From contig JADBKO010000010.1 in NCBI GenBank assembly GCA_014896355.1, positions 1 through 35,564 of the forward strand: a DNA stretch of 35,564 nucleotides, given 5' to 3'. Position 1 is the first letter of the stretch. Each line of letters opens with the position of its first letter. Below are positions 22,207 through 35,372 of this stretch, in pieces. This stretch comes from Bacillota bacterium (lineage in GTDB: Bacteria; Bacillota; UBA5301; Bu52). The notes below the pieces were generated by a model. It saw only the letters and a list, made by a program, of their open reading frames with translations, searched no databases and was not told the DNA's origin. Position numbers and translations under genes: made by a program.

Positions 22207-23694
22207 CTACTGGCCTGCCGTTAGAAGCTTGCGCAACAGCTCATTGACCAGGGCAGGGTTGGCACGGCCCTTCGTCTCCCGCATCACCTGGCCCACAAAA
22301 AAGCCCAGAGCCTTCTCCTTACCTTTGCGGAAGTCCTCGGCAGGCTGGGGATTGGCCGCGATGATCCGCTGGATGATGCCCTCCAGCTCGCCGGTGTCCG
22401 CAATCTGGACCAGTCCCTTGTCCTTGACGATTTGTTCCGCATCCTGGCCGCTGAGGAACATCTCCTCGAACACGGTCTTGGCGATCTTGCCGCTGATGAC
22501 GCCCTTCTCCATCAGCTTCAGCATGCCCACAAGATGCCCGGGCCGCAGCCTGCTCTGGGAGACCTCCAGGCCGTGCTCCTTCAGCAGGCGGGTGAAATCG
22601 CCCATGAGCCAGTTGGCCACGGCTTTGGGATCATGCCACTGCCGGGCGGCCTCCTCGAAGAAGTCGGCCATATCCCGGGTTTCGGTGAGCAGAGCCGCGT
22701 CATAGGCCGGCAGCCCGTACTGGCGCTGGAAGCGCTCCTGCCGCGCCAACGGCAGTTCCGGCAGGCTGGCGCGGATCTTTTCCACCCACTCCCGGCTGGT
22801 GACCACGGGAACCAGGTCCGGCTCCGGGAAGTAGCGGTAATCCTGGGCCTCCTCCTTGCTGCGCATGGCCACGGTCACGCCGTGGAGCTCGTCCCAGGCC
22901 CGGGTTTCCTGGACCACCTGGCCACCTTCGTCCAGGACCTGCGCCTGGCGGGCGGCTTCGTAGGCCAGGGCCCGTTCGATGGAACGGAAGGAATTGATGT
23001 TCTTGATCTCGGTGCGGGTGCCGAATTCCGTAGCGCCGCGGGGCCGCAGCGAGATATTGGCATCCACGCGCAGGGAGCCTTCTTCCATCTTACAGTCCGA
23101 AACGCCGGCGTAGAGCAGGATGGTCCGCAGGCTCTCCGCGTAAAGCCGGGCTTCCTGGGGCGAACGGATATCCGGCTTGGAGACGATCTCAATGAGCGGG
23201 ATGCCCACGCGGTTATAGTCCTCCAGCGAATACTCGGATCCCACAATGGTTTCCGAGGAGTGCACGGACTTGCCCGCCTCCTCCTCCAGATGGACCCGGA
23301 TGATCCCGATGCGCTTGGTGCGCGCCGGTGAGTTTTCGTCCGCAGGCGGCAGGGCGATCTCCACCCAGCCGTTGCGGCACAGGGGCAGGTCGTACTGGGA
23401 GATCTGGTAGGCCTTGGGCAGGTCGGGATAGAAGTAGTTCTTCCGGTCGAATTTGCTGAACGAGGCAATCTCACAATTCAGGGCCAGCCCGGCCCGGACG
23501 GCGTATTCCACCGCCTTTTCGTTCAGCACCGGCAAGACGCCCGGCAGGCCCAGGCACACCGGACAGACGTGGGTATTGGGCTCGGCGCCGAACTTGGTGC
23601 TGCAGCCGCAAAAGAGCTTGGACTCGGTCAGAAGCTCCGCATGGACTTCCAGGCCGATGACGATTTCATAGTCTTCCAGGGGCAAGGACGCCAC
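22207..23694 (-). CDS. gatB: Aspartyl/glutamyl-tRNA amidotransferase subunit B
   Basis: GatB binds mischarged Glu-tRNA(Gln) or Asp-tRNA(Asn) and, with GatA and GatC, phosphorylates and amidates it to the correct aminoacyl-tRNA. The roughly 495-residue protein has the N-terminal cradle motif [20 protein letters not shown] and a zinc site [57 protein letters not shown] and [10 protein letters not shown] follow. The C-terminal YqeY-like tRNA-binding helices end [16 protein letters not shown]. The GTG at 23694 has GGAG at 8 bases; the GTG at 23700 has it at only 2. It is the last gene of the gatCAB run. Confidence 0.96.
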   Translation of the reverse strand: MASLPLEDYEIVIGLEVHAELLTESKLFCGCSTKFGAEPNTHVCPVCLGLPGVLPVLNEKAVEYAVRAGLALNCEIASFSKFDRKNYFYPDLPKAYQISQYDLPLCRNGWVEIALPPADENSPARTKRIGIIRVHLEEEAGKSVHSSETIVGSEYSLEDYNRVGIPLIEIVSKPDIRSPQEARLYAESLRTILLYAGVSDCKMEEGSLRVDANISLRPRGATEFGTRTEIKNINSFRSIERALAYEAARQAQVLDEGGQVVQETRAWDELHGVTVAMRSKEEAQDYRYFPEPDLVPVVTSREWVEKIRASLPELPLARQERFQRQYGLPAYDAALLTETRDMADFFEEAARQWHDPKAVANWLMGDFTRLLKEHGLEVSQSRLRPGHLVGMLKLMEKGVISGKIAKTVFEEMFLSGQDAEQIVKDKGLVQIADTGELEGIIQRIIAANPQPAEDFRKGKEKALGFFVGQVMRETKGRANPALVNELLRKLLTAGQ

Positions 23695-23790
23695 CTCCAC
23701 TTCTCCAGGGCCAGTCTCGAGCCGCGAAACAGCCGGCGTTCGCCGGCTTTGCCGCCTGGCCGCCGACTGCTGCTAGGCGGTTTCCAGCTG

Positions 23791-25290
23791 TTAGGCGGTT
23801 GCCGCCTTCACTGGCAGCGTCGGCCGCCGGGCCATGACACCTTCGCCGGCCAGATCCTGTTCCAGGGCATAGGCCGCCTGCAGCAGGCGCTCCTCGGCGA
23901 AGTGCGGGCCGATGAACTGCACGCCGAGGGGTAAGCCCTCCTCCGTGAAGCCCGCCAGCACCGACATGGCCGGCAGGGCCGCTAGATTGGCCGGGATCGT
24001 GAACAGATCCGAGAGATACATGGCCAGCGGGTCATCGGCCTTCTCGCCGATGCGGAACGGCGGCGTGGGCGTGGTGGGCGCGACCACGATGTCCACCTGC
24101 TGAAACGCCTGCTGGAAGTCCTGCACAAACAACGTCCGCACCTTTTGGGCCTTCAGGTAATACGCGTCGTAGTAACCAGAACTTAACGCGTAGGTTCCCA
24201 GCATGATGCGGCGTTTGACTTCGGCGCCGAAGCCCTCGGCGCGGGTGCGGCTGAACATGGCCACCACATCGGGAGCTCCCTGGGCCCGGTAGCCATAACG
24301 GACCCCGTCATAGCGCGCCAGATTAGACGATGCCTCTGCCGGCGCGATCAGATAATACGTGGCAATGGCGTATTCCGAATGGGGCAGGGAGATCTCCGTG
24401 ACCGTGGCGCCCAGCTTCTCCAGCCGGGCCACGGCGCCCCGCACAGCCTGCTCCACCCGGGGATCGATGCCCTGGACAAAGTACTCCCGCGGCACCCCCA
24501 CGCGCAGGCCCTTCACCCCTTGGCGCAAAGCCGCCGGATAATCGGGCACCGGGCGGTTGACGCTGGTGGAATCCAGCGGGTCATGCCCCGCCACCGCCTG
24601 CAGCAGGAGGGCGGTGTCCTCCACATCGCGGGCGAAGGGACCGATCTGGTCCAGGCTGGAGGCAAAAGCCACCAGCCCGAAGCGGGACACCCGGCCATAG
24701 GTGGGCTTCATGCCCACCACGCCGCAGAATGCCGCCGGCTGACGGATGGAGCCGCCTGTATCGGAACCTAAGGCCAGAACAGCTTCGCCGGCCGCCACGG
24801 CGGCGGCGGACCCGCCGGAGGACCCGCCGGGAACCCGGCTCAGGTCCCAGGGGTTGTGGGTCACGAAAAAAGCCGAATTCTCCGTGGAGGAACCCATGGC
24901 GAACTCATCCAGATTGGTCTTGCCGACAATGACAGCACCGGCCTGGATGAGCCAATCTACCACCGTGGCGCTGTAAGGCGGGACGAAATTGTGCAGGATG
25001 CGGGAGGCGCAGGTGGTGCGCACGCCGTCCCAACAGAGATTATCCTTCAATGCCACGGGAATGCCCGTCAGCGGCGTGACCCCTTCGCCGGCGGCCAGGC
25101 GCCGGTCCGCCTCGTCCGCCATGCGGCGGGCCGCGTCGGCAGTCACGGTGATGTACGCCTGCACCTGTCCATCCACAGCTTCGATCCGTGCCAAAACCGC
25201 CTCTGTCAGTTCCCGGGCGCTGATCTGCCGGCGGCGGAGCATCTCCGCCAGCTGGTGCGCAGGCATTTCATAAAGCTCCAAAATGGCCAC
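23791..25290 (-). CDS. gatA: Aspartyl/glutamyl-tRNA amidotransferase subunit A
   Basis: Amidase-signature subunit that releases ammonia from glutamine (or asparagine) and channels it to GatB. The 499-residue protein has the catalytic triad Lys82 (VALKDN), Ser157 (PGGSSGGSA) and Ser181 (SDTGGSIR), with the normal spacings of 75 and 24. Other family blocks are [20 protein letters not shown] and [20 protein letters not shown]. The GTG at 25290 is used because [11 protein letters not shown] matches the family N-terminus, but its ribosome site is poor. An ATG at 25266 with GGAG 9 bases upstream is the alternative. It follows gatC by 31 bases. Confidence 0.96.
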   Translation of the reverse strand: MAILELYEMPAHQLAEMLRRRQISARELTEAVLARIEAVDGQVQAYITVTADAARRMADEADRRLAAGEGVTPLTGIPVALKDNLCWDGVRTTCASRILHNFVPPYSATVVDWLIQAGAVIVGKTNLDEFAMGSSTENSAFFVTHNPWDLSRVPGGSSGGSAAAVAAGEAVLALGSDTGGSIRQPAAFCGVVGMKPTYGRVSRFGLVAFASSLDQIGPFARDVEDTALLLQAVAGHDPLDSTSVNRPVPDYPAALRQGVKGLRVGVPREYFVQGIDPRVEQAVRGAVARLEKLGATVTEISLPHSEYAIATYYLIAPAEASSNLARYDGVRYGYRAQGAPDVVAMFSRTRAEGFGAEVKRRIMLGTYALSSGYYDAYYLKAQKVRTLFVQDFQQAFQQVDIVVAPTTPTPPFRIGEKADDPLAMYLSDLFTIPANLAALPAMSVLAGFTEEGLPLGVQFIGPHFAEERLLQAAYALEQDLAGEGVMARRPTLPVKAATA

Positions 25291-25321
25291 CTCTTTTGCA
25301 GCAGCTGCTGGAATTGCGAGC

Positions 25322-25696
25322 CTATTCTTCCTCCATGATGCGCGGGACGCGGAAATACCCGTCTTGCGGCTCAGGAGCGTTCTGCAGGATCTTCTCCCGG
25401 GGCCAAGACGGCCGCACCTGGTCCGGGCGGAAAACGTTCTGCATGGGCACTGCGTAGGCCGTAGGCTCCACCTGCGCGGTGTCCAGGGCCTTCAGTTTGT
25501 CCACCGCCTCCAGGATGGCGTTCAGCTGCGTAGTGAATCGCACCTTCTCCTCCGGACTCAGCTCCAGCCGGGCCAGACGGGCCACGTGCTCCACCTCGGC
25601 GGCAGAGATGCGGCTGGCGGCAGCCGGTGCCTCCGCTGGAACGGCGGCCTCCTTTGCAGCTGCGGCTGCGCCCGGATTTCTCTCCTGGTCACCCAT
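25322..25696 (-). CDS. gatC: Aspartyl/glutamyl-tRNA amidotransferase subunit C
   Basis: Small subunit that wraps GatA and GatB and stabilises the complex. The 124-residue protein has the conserved helix [20 protein letters not shown], then [20 protein letters not shown] and the C-terminal [20 protein letters not shown]. The first roughly 28 residues are an Ala-rich extension absent from most GatC (about 95 residues). The ATG at 25696 has GGAAGGAG 8 bases upstream, so the extension seems to be translated. It is the first gene of the gatCAB order on the minus strand, 141 bases after ligA. Confidence 0.95.
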   Translation of the reverse strand: MGDQERNPGAAAAAKEAAVPAEAPAAASRISAAEVEHVARLARLELSPEEKVRFTTQLNAILEAVDKLKALDTAQVEPTAYAVPMQNVFRPDQVRPSWPREKILQNAPEPQDGYFRVPRIMEEE

Positions 25697-25837
25697 CCAC
25701 AACACTCCTTCCACCCTTCCGCGCAACGGCCGCGGCGGTCTTCCATCCACCTGTTCAGTGCCATCTGTTCAGTCCAATCATCCATCCGGTGTCCAGTGTC
25801 CTGCGCCCAATCTGCGTTTCCGGCTCCGGCGCCGGTC

Positions 25838-28788
<2,951 letters not shown>

Positions 28789-28813
28789 GCTCTACGTACT
28801 CCTTCAAACCGGA

Positions 28814-29356
28814 TTAGGGACCGCTGCCCAGGGCCGGCGGCCGCCGGATCACCGGAAACCACCGGACCGGCCAAATCCGCAGTACCGCTCTGCCCACCAC
28901 TTTGCGCACAGACACGCAGCCCACGTCGGGATCGCGGCTGTCTATACTGTCATTGCGGTTATCCCCCAGGACGAAGACCTTCCCCGCGGGAACCTGGCAC
29001 GGGCCGTAGTCCCCCAGCATCCTCCCGGCCACATAGGGTTCATACAAAGGCTCACCGTTCAAGTATACCAGACCATCGCGGATGGCGACCATATCCCCCG
29101 GCAATCCGATGATGCGCTTTACCAGAAGGACTTTCGGATCAGCCGGGTAAGGGAACACAATGATGTCACCGCGCTGTAAAGGCTCCAGCTGAAGCCGGTA
29201 AAGAACTCGTTCCACCAGAATCTTCTGACCGTTGCGCAGGGCCGGCCGCATAGAAGACCCCCGCACTGTGATGACGCCGCCGAGAAGCGAGACAACCCCG
29301 GCTGCCAGAAGCACAGCCACGGCAACACCGATCCCTGCTTTTCCCCACCCACTCAC
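28814..29356 (-). CDS. lepB: Second signal peptidase I
   Basis: A 180-residue paralogue of the neighbouring signal peptidase. It has an N-terminal anchor (about 8-28), Ser35 in RGSSMRPAL, Lys80 in LVKRIIGLPGD and the box GDNRNDSIDSR, so it should be active. The two share motifs but differ throughout, so the duplication is old. It is 25 bases upstream of the other copy and 32 bases downstream of the pyrophosphatase gene. Distinct substrate preference is possible but not visible in the sequence. Confidence 0.93.
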   Translation of the reverse strand: MSGWGKAGIGVAVAVLLAAGVVSLLGGVITVRGSSMRPALRNGQKILVERVLYRLQLEPLQRGDIIVFPYPADPKVLLVKRIIGLPGDMVAIRDGLVYLNGEPLYEPYVAGRMLGDYGPCQVPAGKVFVLGDNRNDSIDSRDPDVGCVSVRKVVGRAVLRIWPVRWFPVIRRPPALGSGP

Positions 29357-29388
29357 GATCCTTCCGACCCCTCACACTCGTCCAACCT

Positions 29389-31224
29389 TTACCCTTCGCG
29401 GGCAGGCGGGCCGGCTCCCATCCGCTCCAACGCCCGCAACAAAGGCGGCACCACCTGCTGCTTGCGCGACAACACGCCGGGCAGGTACATTTCCCCATCG
29501 GACCACGGGCGTCCGAACGCCTCCTCCACCAGGGCCCTGGGCTCTCCGGCGGCGTAAAGATAGGACGCCTCCTGCAGAAGGTCCGTGAGCATCACCACCC
29601 ACAGGGAAACGGTGCGCCGCCGGCGCTGGTCCTCCAGCGCGGCCAAAAGCTCGGCCCGGCGTTGGCGGAACGCGCTGCTGTCCATGACCTGGATCTGGCT
29701 GATGGCGAGGGTGCGCCCGTGGGCCGAAAACAGCTTGAGGTCCGCAGTGAGCGCCTGCTCCAACCGGCTGGCGGCGCTTTCCGCCTGCGCGGCGAACATC
29801 CGGCGCCCGAACTCCTGCGGGTCCTGGCCGGCAATCTGCCCCAGCCAGGCGGCAACCTGGCGGTCCAACGGCGTGCAGGTGGGCGAACGGAACACCAGCG
29901 TGTCGGACAAAATGGCCCCCATCAGGGCGCCGGCCAATGCCGGCGGCGGCGTCAGGCCTGCCTCGCGCCACAGGGTGCCCACCAGCGTGCAGGTGCTGCC
30001 CACAGGTTCACAGCGCATAAAAATGGGAGCGCCGGTCTGGATATCCCCCAGGCGGTGGTGGTCCAGGACCTCCAGGATCTCCGCTTCTTCCAGGCCTGCC
30101 ACGGCCTGGCTGCGTTCGTTGTGATCCACCAGGATGACCTGCTTCCCCCGGCGGGACATCAGCTGGGCCCGGGAGAGCATCCCCACCAGGGCGCCATCCT
30201 CGTCCACCACAGGAAAGCTGCGATGTTTGCTGCGGGCCACCCGGTCCAGAACGTCGGCCAGGCGCTCCTCCGGGCTGCAGGTCACCACATTGCGGGTCAT
30301 GCTGTGGGCCACTGGCAAGCTGAGATTCACCAGCCGGGCGGCGGTGTAGGTGTCATAGGGGCAGGACAGCACCGCCACGCCGTTTTGGCGGGCCTGTTCC
30401 AGCACCGGCGGGGAAACCGGCAGCCCACCCGTAATGACCAGCGCCGCCACACCCGCCTGTATGGCCACTTTCTGGGCTTCCTCGCGGTCGCCCAGCAGCA
30501 CCACGTCCCCGGGGCCCAGGCGGCTGCGCATGGTTTCCGGGCTCATGGCGCCGATGAGGACCCGCCCCCGGGCCTCCGGCACCGCAGCGGGGACCAGGAA
30601 GCGCCCGTCCAGGGCGGTCTGAAGGTTATCCAGGCGCAGCGGCCAGGGGCGCTTTTCCGCCCCCTCCCGTCCGGGCGGGCCGGGGATCTCCAAGTAACGG
30701 CGGGCAATGTCCCCTGCTGTGCAGACGCCCAGCAGGCGCCGGTGTTCGTCCACCACCGGAACGGCTTTCACATCGGGGTTCTCCTGGATCATGCGGCCCA
30801 CGGCCAGCAGGGGCGTGTGGGGTCCCACGCTGGGCGCAGACGGGTCCATGACATCGGCCACCCGCAGCCACACGTCCTCCAAGCGCTGCGGCGGCTCCAC
30901 GGAGAAATAGCCGAGGACGAACGTGGTTTCCGGGTTCAGGTCCCCCAGCACGGCGGCGATATAGCGACGCCGCGGAGCCGGGACCTCCGGCTGCGGCATC
31001 GCCGGGGCCGTGCGGTCCGGCGCCGCCGCCTGGCCACCCCTTGGGCCGGCCTCCTGCAGCGCGTTCTTCAGCGCCGCATACCCCAAGGCGGCGCAAACGG
31101 AATCCGTGTCCGGGTTCCGATGCCCAACCACATAAACCGGGCACTCTGAGCGGCTGGGATCTCCCTTGGCCACGGCCGCGTCCTGTACTCCGCTTGCCCC
31201 GGCGCGGAGCCCGCCCTCCGGCAC
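29389..31224 (-). CDS. Manganese-dependent inorganic pyrophosphatase with CBS-DRTGG-CBS regulatory insert
   Basis: Family II pyrophosphatase that hydrolyses PPi, with a nucleotide-sensing regulatory insert. Order in 611 residues: DHH catalytic start (VVGHRNPDTDSVCAAL near 32-47), CBS1 (RVADVMDP to GVCTAGDIA), a DRTGG domain, CBS2 (HRSFPVVDEDGALVGMLSR), then DHH continuation (ILVDHNE, VLDHHRLGD) and a C-terminal DHHA2 domain. By family, AMP/ADP inhibit and ATP or diadenosine polyphosphates activate. It is longer than the usual 540-550 because of an Ala/Pro/Gly-rich insert around residues 55-85. The GTG start has GGAAGGAGG 7 bases upstream. It follows pcrA by 21 bases. Confidence 0.93.
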   Translation of the reverse strand: MPEGGLRAGASGVQDAAVAKGDPSRSECPVYVVGHRNPDTDSVCAALGYAALKNALQEAGPRGGQAAAPDRTAPAMPQPEVPAPRRRYIAAVLGDLNPETTFVLGYFSVEPPQRLEDVWLRVADVMDPSAPSVGPHTPLLAVGRMIQENPDVKAVPVVDEHRRLLGVCTAGDIARRYLEIPGPPGREGAEKRPWPLRLDNLQTALDGRFLVPAAVPEARGRVLIGAMSPETMRSRLGPGDVVLLGDREEAQKVAIQAGVAALVITGGLPVSPPVLEQARQNGVAVLSCPYDTYTAARLVNLSLPVAHSMTRNVVTCSPEERLADVLDRVARSKHRSFPVVDEDGALVGMLSRAQLMSRRGKQVILVDHNERSQAVAGLEEAEILEVLDHHRLGDIQTGAPIFMRCEPVGSTCTLVGTLWREAGLTPPPALAGALMGAILSDTLVFRSPTCTPLDRQVAAWLGQIAGQDPQEFGRRMFAAQAESAASRLEQALTADLKLFSAHGRTLAISQIQVMDSSAFRQRRAELLAALEDQRRRRTVSLWVVMLTDLLQEASYLYAAGEPRALVEEAFGRPWSDGEMYLPGVLSRKQQVVPPLLRALERMGAGPPAREG

Positions 31225-31245
31225 GGCGTTTCCTCCTTCCGCCTG

Positions 31246-33681
31246 TCAGTTGCGCTGGTCCAGATGCTGCAGAGGCGCGTACCCCAGCACCAGGCGCTTG
31301 AGCCCCTTCTTGTCGAAGACCACGCTGACCACAGCGTTATCGCCCTTACCGTCTACGGCCACCACCACGCCGGGGCCGAAGATGGGATGAGTCACATGCT
31401 CCCCTACGCGGAAATCCGCTTCGCGACCTTTCGTGTTCATGTTCTGCCCCCCTGCAGGATTGGATGTTTCCGGCACGCCGGCACGAATCCGGCCGCCAGA
31501 CCAGGGCCCGGTGGTACCGCTGCCCGGAGATATCCGGCTCGTGCGGGCCACGTCCCGGTCCGCGGAATAAACCAAGCGCAGATTGGGGCGCCCTGGACGC
31601 ATCCCGCTGCCTTCCAGCCCGCGGTACCCGGCCGGTCCAGACCCCGCCGGGGAACGAAGGCCTTCGGACCCGCCCTCCATTCCCCCGGATTGCCACGTCC
31701 ACTGCCACTCGTGGCCGCGCAAGCCCACGGAGCCTTCTGCCTCCACCCAAAGCTCCGGCGGCACCTCTTCCAGGAACGTGGAAGGCATGCGTTCCTCCTG
31801 GGACCCATAGATTCTGCGGGTCCGGGCCAGGGTGAAGTAGAGGCTTTCCCGGGCGCGGGTGATGCCCACGTAGCAAAGGCGGCGTTCCTCCTCCATCTCT
31901 TCGGGTGAATCGGCAGCGCGGTGGAGCGGGAAGGTCCCCTCCTCCATGCCCACCATGAATACGATGGGGAATTCCAGCCCCTTGGCTGCGTGGAGAGTCA
32001 TCAGCACCACGGCTTCTTCGTTTTCATCGTAGTTGTCGGCTTCCGACAACAGCGCTGAGCGTTCCAACAGGGCGGCCAACCCTTCCACACCGGGCCCGTA
32101 CTGGGTGCTGAACTCATCGGCCAGGCGCGTAAATTCCTCCAGGTTCTCCACGCGGCCCTTGCCCTCTACGGTCTGGTCCGCCTCCAGAAGCGCCAAATAG
32201 CCGCTTTCCCGCAGCACCTGCTGCACGAGCTGCGACACCGGCAGGGCCAGAGCCGCCTGCCTCCAGTTCTGCAACTGCTGGCCCAAACGGCGCAGGGCTT
32301 TCTCCGCCTGGGCGCCGACGCCTGGGAGCGGCCGGTGGCTGGCCAGCAGATCCGCGGCGGCCATGCCGCTTTCTGCGGCCAGGGCGGCCACCTTCTCCCA
32401 GGTGGCAGGCCCGATACCCCGCTTGGGGACATTGATGATCCGCGCCAGGCTCAGCTGGTCCGCCGGGTTATAGATCACGCGCAGGTATGCCAGAATGTCT
32501 TTGATCTCCCGGCGCTCATAGAAGCGCAGCGCCCCCAGGACCCGGTAGGCAACGCCGGAAGCCATGAGCGCCTCCTCAAAGCTGCGGGATTGCGCATTGG
32601 TCCGGTAAAGAACGGCAAAGTCCGCCAGGCTGCGGCCTTCTGCGGACTGGCGCCGCATGATCTCCCGGGCGACCCAAATTGCTTCCGCGCGCTCGTCCGG
32701 TGCGGCGTACACCACGATGGGGTGGCCCTTGCCCCGGTCGGTCCACAGCTCTTTGTCGGTGCGGCTGCGGTTGTGGCGGATCACGTGGTTGGCCGCCTCC
32801 AGGATGGTTTGGGTGGAGCGGTAGTTCTGCTCCAGCTTCACGACTTTGCAGTCAGGGTAGTCTTTCTCGAAATCCAGGATGTTGCGGATATCCGCGCCCC
32901 GCCAGGCATAGATGCTCTGGTTGTCGTCGCCCACCACGCAGATGTTGCGGTAGCGGCGCGCCAGGAGCTGGACCAACACATACTGGGCGCGGTTGGTATC
33001 CTGGTACTCGTCCACGAGAATGTAGCGCCAGCGTTCCTGATAACGCTGCAAGACCTCCGGGTGTTCCCGGAAAAGCTCCACGACCCAAAACAGCAGGTCG
33101 TCGAAATCGCAGGCATGATTCACAATGAGCTTCTCCTGGTAGCGGCGCCAGGCGTTGGCCAAGACCTCCACCGGCACACTGAAGGAGGCGCGGTTCCTGC
33201 CGTTCCCGAGATCATCCACAGTCTGCAGCTCGTTCTTGGCACGGCTGATGGCGGAAAGCAGATTGCGGGGCTCAAAGCGTTTGGCATCCAGGTTGAGCTC
33301 CTTGAGGCATTCGCGCATGAGGGCCAGCTGGTCCGCGCTGTCGAGGATGGTGATGTTGGCGCCCACGGGAAGCAAGCCGCCGTCCTGGCGCAGGATGCGC
33401 ACGCACAAGGCGTGGAACGTGCTCACCCAAACGCCGGCACGGTGGCCCAGGAGCGACTCCACCCGGGAGGCCATTTCTGCAGCGGCCTTGTTGGTGAACG
33501 TCACAGCCAGAATCGCCTGGGGAGGAACTCCCCGCGCCTGAACCAGATAGGCGATGCGGTGTGTGAGAACGCGGGTTTTTCCGCTGCCGGCGCCGGCCAG
33601 GATGAGAAGCGGCCCGTCGCCGTGTTGCACAGCCTCCCTCTGGGCTTCGTTGAGGCTGTCCAGAATGGCTGAGGTATTCAA
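31246..33681 (-). CDS. pcrA: ATP-dependent DNA helicase PcrA (UvrD/Rep family)
   Basis: Superfamily 1A 3'-5' helicase acting in repair, replication restart and removal of RecA or RNA polymerase conflicts. The 811-residue protein has the Q motif LNEAQREAV, Walker A AGAGSGKT (29-36), TFTNKAAAEM, ILVDEYQDTN (motif II), GDDNQSIYAWRGA (III) and LEQNYRST (IV). VVLMTLHAAKGLEFPIVF (V) and VGITRA (VI) follow. A long Gly/Ser-rich linker then leads to the C-terminal Tudor-like domain (FRVGEHVTHPIFGPGVVV), the part of PcrA that contacts RNA polymerase. The TTG at 33681 is chosen because AAGGAG lies 7 bases upstream and the next residues match the family start. The frame further upstream is not conserved. 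Confidence 0.95.
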   Translation of the reverse strand: MNTSAILDSLNEAQREAVQHGDGPLLILAGAGSGKTRVLTHRIAYLVQARGVPPQAILAVTFTNKAAAEMASRVESLLGHRAGVWVSTFHALCVRILRQDGGLLPVGANITILDSADQLALMRECLKELNLDAKRFEPRNLLSAISRAKNELQTVDDLGNGRNRASFSVPVEVLANAWRRYQEKLIVNHACDFDDLLFWVVELFREHPEVLQRYQERWRYILVDEYQDTNRAQYVLVQLLARRYRNICVVGDDNQSIYAWRGADIRNILDFEKDYPDCKVVKLEQNYRSTQTILEAANHVIRHNRSRTDKELWTDRGKGHPIVVYAAPDERAEAIWVAREIMRRQSAEGRSLADFAVLYRTNAQSRSFEEALMASGVAYRVLGALRFYERREIKDILAYLRVIYNPADQLSLARIINVPKRGIGPATWEKVAALAAESGMAAADLLASHRPLPGVGAQAEKALRRLGQQLQNWRQAALALPVSQLVQQVLRESGYLALLEADQTVEGKGRVENLEEFTRLADEFSTQYGPGVEGLAALLERSALLSEADNYDENEEAVVLMTLHAAKGLEFPIVFMVGMEEGTFPLHRAADSPEEMEEERRLCYVGITRARESLYFTLARTRRIYGSQEERMPSTFLEEVPPELWVEAEGSVGLRGHEWQWTWQSGGMEGGSEGLRSPAGSGPAGYRGLEGSGMRPGRPNLRLVYSADRDVARTSRISPGSGTTGPWSGGRIRAGVPETSNPAGGQNMNTKGREADFRVGEHVTHPIFGPGVVVAVDGKGDNAVVSVVFDKKGLKRLVLGYAPLQHLDQRN

Positions 33682-34055
33682 ACTCCTGCTCCTTCGAGGT
33701 GTTCCCAAGGTCTTAAAATACCCGATACTCATTCGCCAACGTGCAGGTTTTCCCTGCGTGGCCCCAGGAAAAACCACCGGAATAGAGGCGGGCCCGGACC
33801 GCCTCGCCACGGCCCGGGCCCATTCTTGAAACACCAGGAGGAAGCTCACCCTGTTTGCGGCGGTATGCTTGGGGGGGCACCGCCATCTGACGGCTCCAAT
33901 ATACAGGCCCCATGTTAAGGCAGTGTTGCGCGGGCGTTACAGCTTTTTGCAGCCAGGTTAACATTTTATTGCGGACCTACGGGCGAATTCCGGGCCCCAC
34001 GGACGACGGGACCGCCCGGTGCCTGCCCGAAACCCGCCCGCAGATCCCGCAGGCT
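33682..34055 (-). other. Intergenic region between fbp and pcrA
   Basis: No convincing gene lies in these 374 bases. On the minus strand there is an 8-bp GGGCCCGG / CCGGGCCC hairpin (33790-33821) inside the probable pcrA leader, without a T-run. AT-rich stretches occur at 33895-33970, including TATATT at about 33903, which could be a -10 element but lacks a good -35. The pcrA promoter is probably here, but I cannot place it. Confidence 0.4.
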
Positions 34056-35195
34056 TCAGCGTTCCGCCGCCATACCGGCAGGTGGAGAGGCCTCTTCGTC
34101 CTCCTCCAGGGGGACAAAGCGGTCTTTGACGCGGGCCATGACCTCCGGCAGGGTGGTGTACTCCATCTCGTCCAGGGGCAGGCGATGCGGCTCAAAGGGC
34201 CCCATACGGCGCAGGGCGTCGGCCAGTTCCAGAGCCTGCCTGCGCGCGGAGTCGAAGCTCACGTCGCCCAACATGTCGCGGGGGCCGATCAGCCGGCCTT
34301 CGGCCAGCTGGAACCCCAGGCCCACCACCCGTGGCGGCCCATCGAACCGCGCCGGCGCATCCTGGTCCCAGCCCACAGGCAGCAAAGGCCCGTAATGGGA
34401 ACCGCGCATCCACCCTGCCGCCAGCGAAGGCTGGGCGAAGGCCTCCAGAATCTCCCCCACGGCGGGTAGGCCGCTTTGGGCCCGGATGATCAACACCGGG
34501 TCATCTTTGCCCACGTAACGGCCGGCCACCAGATTCAGCCTCTGCGTGGACGTGGCAGCCACCGGTTCGGCATCGCCCCGGCGGTACACGCGCCGGATGA
34601 CATAGCGGGAAGGAGCGCCGATGAAGAGAAGCAGATCATAGGCTTCCTCCGGCGTGGAAAAGCGGGCGACGCGCCGGCCCAAGAGATCCAGCACCTCGAA
34701 ATCGAATCCCGGCCGCATCTTCGGGTCTATGACCAGCCCCGGCGTGTTGAAAGGATCGGCGAATATGCGGAAAAGCGGCAGGTTCCAGGCTCCCGCCCCG
34801 GTTTTGTCGGCCAGGAAAACCAGGACCGGCTCGCTGGGCCGTTCCTCGAACGACATCTCCGCCACGCCGGGGCCCAGGCCGCGGATGTTGCCGGAAAAGG
34901 CATGGGCCAAAAGGTCCTGCCCGGCGCCGTACATCTTCAGGCGCTGCGCCACCCGGGTGGTGGCCTGGAACACATCCCAGGCCAGGTGGTGGATGTCCTC
35001 CTCATCTTCACTGCCGAAATGGGTGAGGATCAGCGCGATGTCATCGCCCACCTTCGCCACGCGGAAGTCGCGCAGCAAACCGGACAGGCGGGCCAAGCCC
35101 AGCTTTTCCTCAGCGGTGGAGAGCATTGCCGGATGGACCGACGAATGGCCGACGAAGCCGCCGGTGTCGGCCTTGATCACAGTCAGCGTCAGCAC
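34056..35195 (-). CDS. fbp: Fructose-1,6-bisphosphate aldolase/phosphatase (class V, archaeal type)
   Basis: Bifunctional gluconeogenic enzyme that condenses triose phosphates and dephosphorylates fructose-1,6-bisphosphate. The 379-residue protein begins LTVIKADTGGFVGHSSVHP, the metal-binding start of the archaeal-type family. It continues with VGDDIALILTHFG, EERPSEPVLVFLADKTGAGA, ADPFNTPGLVIDPKM, RGSHYGPLLPVG and MEYTTLPEVMARVKDRFVP. Length and order match the family. The GTG start has GGGAGGGG 7 bases upstream. This type is known from archaea and deep, mostly thermophilic bacteria, which fits the rest of the window. It is the first clear gene of the minus-strand run and overlaps a possible 47-codon ORF by 7 bases. 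Confidence 0.93.
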   Translation of the reverse strand: MLTLTVIKADTGGFVGHSSVHPAMLSTAEEKLGLARLSGLLRDFRVAKVGDDIALILTHFGSEDEEDIHHLAWDVFQATTRVAQRLKMYGAGQDLLAHAFSGNIRGLGPGVAEMSFEERPSEPVLVFLADKTGAGAWNLPLFRIFADPFNTPGLVIDPKMRPGFDFEVLDLLGRRVARFSTPEEAYDLLLFIGAPSRYVIRRVYRRGDAEPVAATSTQRLNLVAGRYVGKDDPVLIIRAQSGLPAVGEILEAFAQPSLAAGWMRGSHYGPLLPVGWDQDAPARFDGPPRVVGLGFQLAEGRLIGPRDMLGDVSFDSARRQALELADALRRMGPFEPHRLPLDEMEYTTLPEVMARVKDRFVPLEEDEEASPPAGMAAER

Positions 35196-35332
35196 TCAAA
35201 AACCCCTCCCAGCAAATTTCTGAGTGTGGCAGCTGCGGCCCGGCGGCGGCACCTGGGCGCGCTGAAGCGCGTGATGCTTTCCCGGGCGGCGGGCATGGAC
35301 AGGGCCGGGCTGCGGATTGGGTTGTGAGCCAT
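35189..35332 (-). CDS. Possible 47-residue leader ORF overlapping fbp
   Basis: A short Arg/Ala-rich frame (MAHNPIRSPALSMPAARE at its start, LRNLLGGVFEC at its end) stops 7 bases inside the fbp start, an arrangement typical of translational coupling. A strong AGGAGGTG site (35365-35358) is 25 bases from its ATG, but GCGCGCCG / CGGCGTGCGC between them can fold and bring it to about 7 bases. No homologue is recognised. It could be chance in GC-rich DNA. Confidence 0.25.
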   Translation of the reverse strand: MAHNPIRSPALSMPAARESITRFSAPRCRRRAAAATLRNLLGGVFEC

Positions 35333-35372
35333 GCGCACGCCGTTGCGGCGCGCCTGTTCACCTCCTATGGCT

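Noticed and set aside
23774-23800. TAGGCGGTT repeated around the gatA stop
   Set aside because: Two short copies only, partly within coding sequence. No regulatory context.
25751-25773. Direct repeat CTGTTCAGT twice, 14 bases apart, upstream of gatC
   Set aside because: Nine bases in an intergenic gap with no promoter elements. It may be chance.
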